Assembly: GCF_023101085.1 (NCBI RefSeq) | Contig: NZ_CP064703.1 | Coordinates: 7,130,001 to 7,194,000 of the forward strand | From: Bradyrhizobium sp. 170 | GTDB taxonomy: Bacteria > Pseudomonadota > Alphaproteobacteria > Rhizobiales > Xanthobacteraceae | Length of the DNA: 64,000 bases | Direction: 5' to 3' | Shown here: positions 62,082 to 64,000 of the stretch, piece by piece | Layout: each line of letters begins with the position of its first letter | How positions within the stretch are numbered: the first letter of the stretch is position 1 | Program-made: the position numbers and the translations under genes | The notes under the pieces: model-generated | The model's database searches: none | The model's input: only the letters and a program-made list of their open reading frames with translations | What the model was told of the DNA's origin: nothing

Positions 62082-63356
62082 ATGAAGCAGGCAATCAACT
62101 CAGCACCGTCGCGCCGCCACTTTTTGCGGCTAACATCAATGGCTGCGGCATCAGCCCTGGCTCCAGCGTGGGCCGAGCAGCTGGAACCAGCGGATTCGGC
62201 GACATCCCGCGTGTCCGCGGGCATCGCCACGTTCGAGGAGGTATGGCGGACCGTCCGAGACCGATTCTACGATCCGCACCTACAGGGGCTCGATTGGTCG
62301 GCTGTTCGGGAACGTTACTTGCCAGACGCCACACGGGCGAGTTCCGAAGAGGCGCTTGCCAGCGTCACTAATAGCATGCTCTCCGAGCTGCATGCTTCGC
62401 ACACGCGCTACTACACACGGTACGAACCAGAGTACTACCAGCTTTCCGATATCTTTGCCGGTGCGCTAAGGCGACGCGGACTGGAACGCGCTTTTCCGGG
62501 TGGCCGTATCTCCTATCCCGGCATTGGCATCCTCTCGCGTCCCGACATGCAGGGCCACAGCGTGATTACCGGTGTTATAGAGCGCACGCCGGCCCAACAA
62601 GCCGGCCTGCTCGCTGGCGATGTGATCGTCTTTGCCGACGGTGCACCGTTTCAGCCGGTACAGTCGTTCCGCGACAAAATTGGCAAGGAAGTAGTGCTGA
62701 GCCTGCGTCGTGCCGGCGCGTTTATGCAAATATCGGCTACCCCAATCGACATCGAACCCAACAAAATGTTCTTGGACGGCTTGAGGGCCAGCGCCCGCAT
62801 AATGCGCGCCAACGGCCGAAGCATCGGCTATGTTCATGTCTGGTGCTACGCTGGCTCCGTGTATCAGCGGACGCTCGAGCATCTTCTATCGCAAAGTCCG
62901 CTGAACGAAGCCGACGCGCTGATCTGGGACCTGCGCGATGGTTGGGGCGGCGCGATTCCCGAGTATCTTGATTTGTTCAACACGCGAGCGCCGACGATGC
63001 AAGTCACTGATCGCAATGGCGCCAGCGAACTCCGGAACGTGAAGTGGCGCAAGCCTGTCGCCATGCTTGTCAACGGTGGCACCCGCAGCGGCAAGGAGAT
63101 CCTTGCCTATGGCTTCAAAAAATACCGGCTTGGCGAGGTCATCGGTACCCGTACCGAGGGAGCTGTCCTCGCTGCGACGGCATTCCTCATTGGCGGCGGC
63201 TTGCTGTTGCTCGCGGTCGAGGACGTGCATGTCGACGGGGAGCGGCTGGAAGGCGTTGGCGTCGCACCCACGATCGAAGTCCAAGCTGACCCGGACTCCA
63301 TGGATCGTAGTGATCCTCAACTCAATCGTGCAATCGCGGTCCTATCCGGGGTCTGA
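62082..63356 (+). CDS. Tat-exported S41 family (C-terminal processing-like) peptidase
   Basis: A 424-residue protein. The N-terminus SRRHFLRLTSMAAASALAPA is a twin-arginine signal ending near AWAEQ. A cap region (RVSAGIATFEEVWRTVRDRF) and a PDZ-like domain (HSVITGVIERTPAQQAGLLA, GDVIVFADGAPFQPV) precede the S41 core: YVHVWCYAGSVYQRTLEHLL, ADALIWDLRDGWGG and MLVNGGTRSGKEILAYGFKK with the candidate Ser. The segment GEVIGTRTEGAVLAA lacks the Lys of the Ser-Lys dyad in CtpA, so it resembles the tricorn-like branch. Expected in the periplasm. Confidence 0.75.
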   Translation: MKQAINSAPSRRHFLRLTSMAAASALAPAWAEQLEPADSATSRVSAGIATFEEVWRTVRDRFYDPHLQGLDWSAVRERYLPDATRASSEEALASVTNSMLSELHASHTRYYTRYEPEYYQLSDIFAGALRRRGLERAFPGGRISYPGIGILSRPDMQGHSVITGVIERTPAQQAGLLAGDVIVFADGAPFQPVQSFRDKIGKEVVLSLRRAGAFMQISATPIDIEPNKMFLDGLRASARIMRANGRSIGYVHVWCYAGSVYQRTLEHLLSQSPLNEADALIWDLRDGWGGAIPEYLDLFNTRAPTMQVTDRNGASELRNVKWRKPVAMLVNGGTRSGKEILAYGFKKYRLGEVIGTRTEGAVLAATAFLIGGGLLLLAVEDVHVDGERLEGVGVAPTIEVQADPDSMDRSDPQLNRAIAVLSGV

Positions 63357-63789
63357 TCCTCGGGAGGCAGCCTGCTGGGCTCTTACACTGTTCCGGAGGA
63401 TCGGACGCCACCAGTGAAATGCTGCTTGCCTGAGCATTCGCGCCCACGGCAGCTAGATTAGAGCTAGTCCACTCGTGTGCCCAATCGCCTCGGTTAGCGC
63501 AGGTGGGGCGACAAGTCTGAAGTTGGAGGTAGATCGGAAGTAGCCGGCCGACTGCAAAATCGACGCGAATGACCTTCAGGCGACCGCAAGCTTTCGATCG
63601 ACTTCCGGTTTGCGCCAACACCGGACGTCCCCACAACGACGCGAATGACCCGGAGCAGACTTTACCGCAATCGAAATAAGCTTCGGCGTTCAACGCTACT
63701 GCCGACCATTTCGCCGACGTGAGCATCGCATCTGCGAAGATCGTATTGGGACTAACAGAACGACGGCAGTCGGCGGCGCCAACCGGTAG
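63357..63789. other. Intergenic stretch, no supported gene
   Basis: About 433 bases. The minus-strand frame 63322-63726 overlaps the end of the S41 gene and has no recognisable domain. It could be a decayed insertion-sequence end but no inverted repeats were seen. Confidence 0.35.
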
Positions 63790-64000
63790 TCACGAGAAAT
63801 CCTGCCTCAGTGTGGCGGCGATCTGTTGCAGCGCCCAGTCGACCTGATCGCTGGAGATAACAAGCGGCGGGGCGATGCGAATCGTGTGCCCGTGTGTGTC
63901 CTTGGCGAGGATGCCTCGGGTCTGCAGGGCCTGACAGTAGCGACGTGCACCGCCTGCTTCCGGATGAAGCTCGACGGCCAGCATCAGCCCGCGTCCGCGC
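63790..64000 (-). CDS. rocD: Ornithine--oxo-acid aminotransferase, C-terminal part
   Basis: The gene runs off the right edge; the visible 70 residues are the C-terminus of a class III PLP aminotransferase: [59 protein letters not shown]. The [16 protein letters not shown] segment is typical of ornithine aminotransferase, which makes glutamate semialdehyde from ornithine in arginine catabolism. The catalytic Lys lies outside the window. Confidence 0.8.
   Translation of the reverse strand, partial: RGRGLMLAVELHPEAGGARRYCQALQTRGILAKDTHGHTIRIAPPLVISSDQVDWALQQIAATLRQDFS

Noticed and set aside
63322..63726. 134-residue minus-strand frame
   Set aside because: Overlaps the S41 gene end and shows no domain; might be decayed insertion sequence but no ends were found.
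1..64000. Exosortase, CRISPR array, toxin-antitoxin pair, integrase or transposase
   Set aside because: I looked for their signatures in the larger frames and repeats and found none in the window.

Overview
The window looks like a chromosomal segment of a Bradyrhizobium-type alphaproteobacterium (Nitrobacteraceae). This rests on the GC-rich coding style, two H-NS-family proteins ending in the YRNP..SETWSGRG type C-terminal domain, five secreted proteins with the alphaproteobacterial PEPxxWA-CTERM tail, and many small rhizobial-type hypothetical genes. No rRNA, CRISPR array, intact insertion sequence or intact tRNA gene was found. Species is inferred from memory of protein families, not from a search.

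Layout. (1) 0-8.7 kb is a more AT-rich polysaccharide region: the end of a flippase, a WbpP/TviC-type UDP-sugar 4-epimerase, an FkbM methyltransferase, a GT4 glycosyltransferase, a class I methyltransferase, a Tat-exported glycoside-hydrolase-like protein and two gene relics. (2) 8.8-16.5 kb has an isolated gspG, an RND efflux transporter, a GT2 glycosyltransferase and proteins of unknown function. (3) 16.5-21.3 kb has a PilZ protein, two methyltransferases and the first PEPxxWA-CTERM protein. (4) 22-37 kb is a type II secretion system (T2SS): gspE-F-H-I-J and gspL-M-C-O on the minus strand, gspK divergent, gspD plus a small lipoprotein further right. PEPxxWA-CTERM genes lie on both sides. (5) 37.7-44 kb is a nucleotide-sugar operon (rfbF, SDR, rmlC-like, SDR), a Cys-hairpin secreted peptide, an H-NS protein, and an initiating sugar-phosphate transferase divergent from an ExoX-like small membrane protein. 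(6) 44-53.6 kb has a class III nucleotidyl cyclase, two more PEPxxWA-CTERM proteins, a wecB-nfrB-like pair and a second H-NS protein. (7) 53.7-58.2 kb is a sulfur module: a 3-sulfinopropanoyl-CoA-desulfinase-like acyl-CoA dehydrogenase, a frameshifted nitroreductase, a YeiH-type exporter and a YeiE-like LysR regulator. (8) 58.4-64 kb begins with two tRNA 3' fragments, then an adenosine-specific kinase, a Rieske protein with a large helical C-terminus, a Tat-exported S41 peptidase and the end of an ornithine aminotransferase; it resembles an integration-prone segment.

How the genes may work together. The window is dominated by cell-surface construction: sugar-nucleotide synthesis, glycosyl transfer, polysaccharide modification and two export themes (T2SS and PEPxxWA-CTERM tail anchoring). 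No exosortase is encoded here, so the interleaving of five PEPxxWA-CTERM substrates with a complete but oddly arranged T2SS is the most intriguing pattern. The best supported new functional link is the desulfinase/exporter/regulator neighbourhood, which would release sulfite in the cell and remove it.
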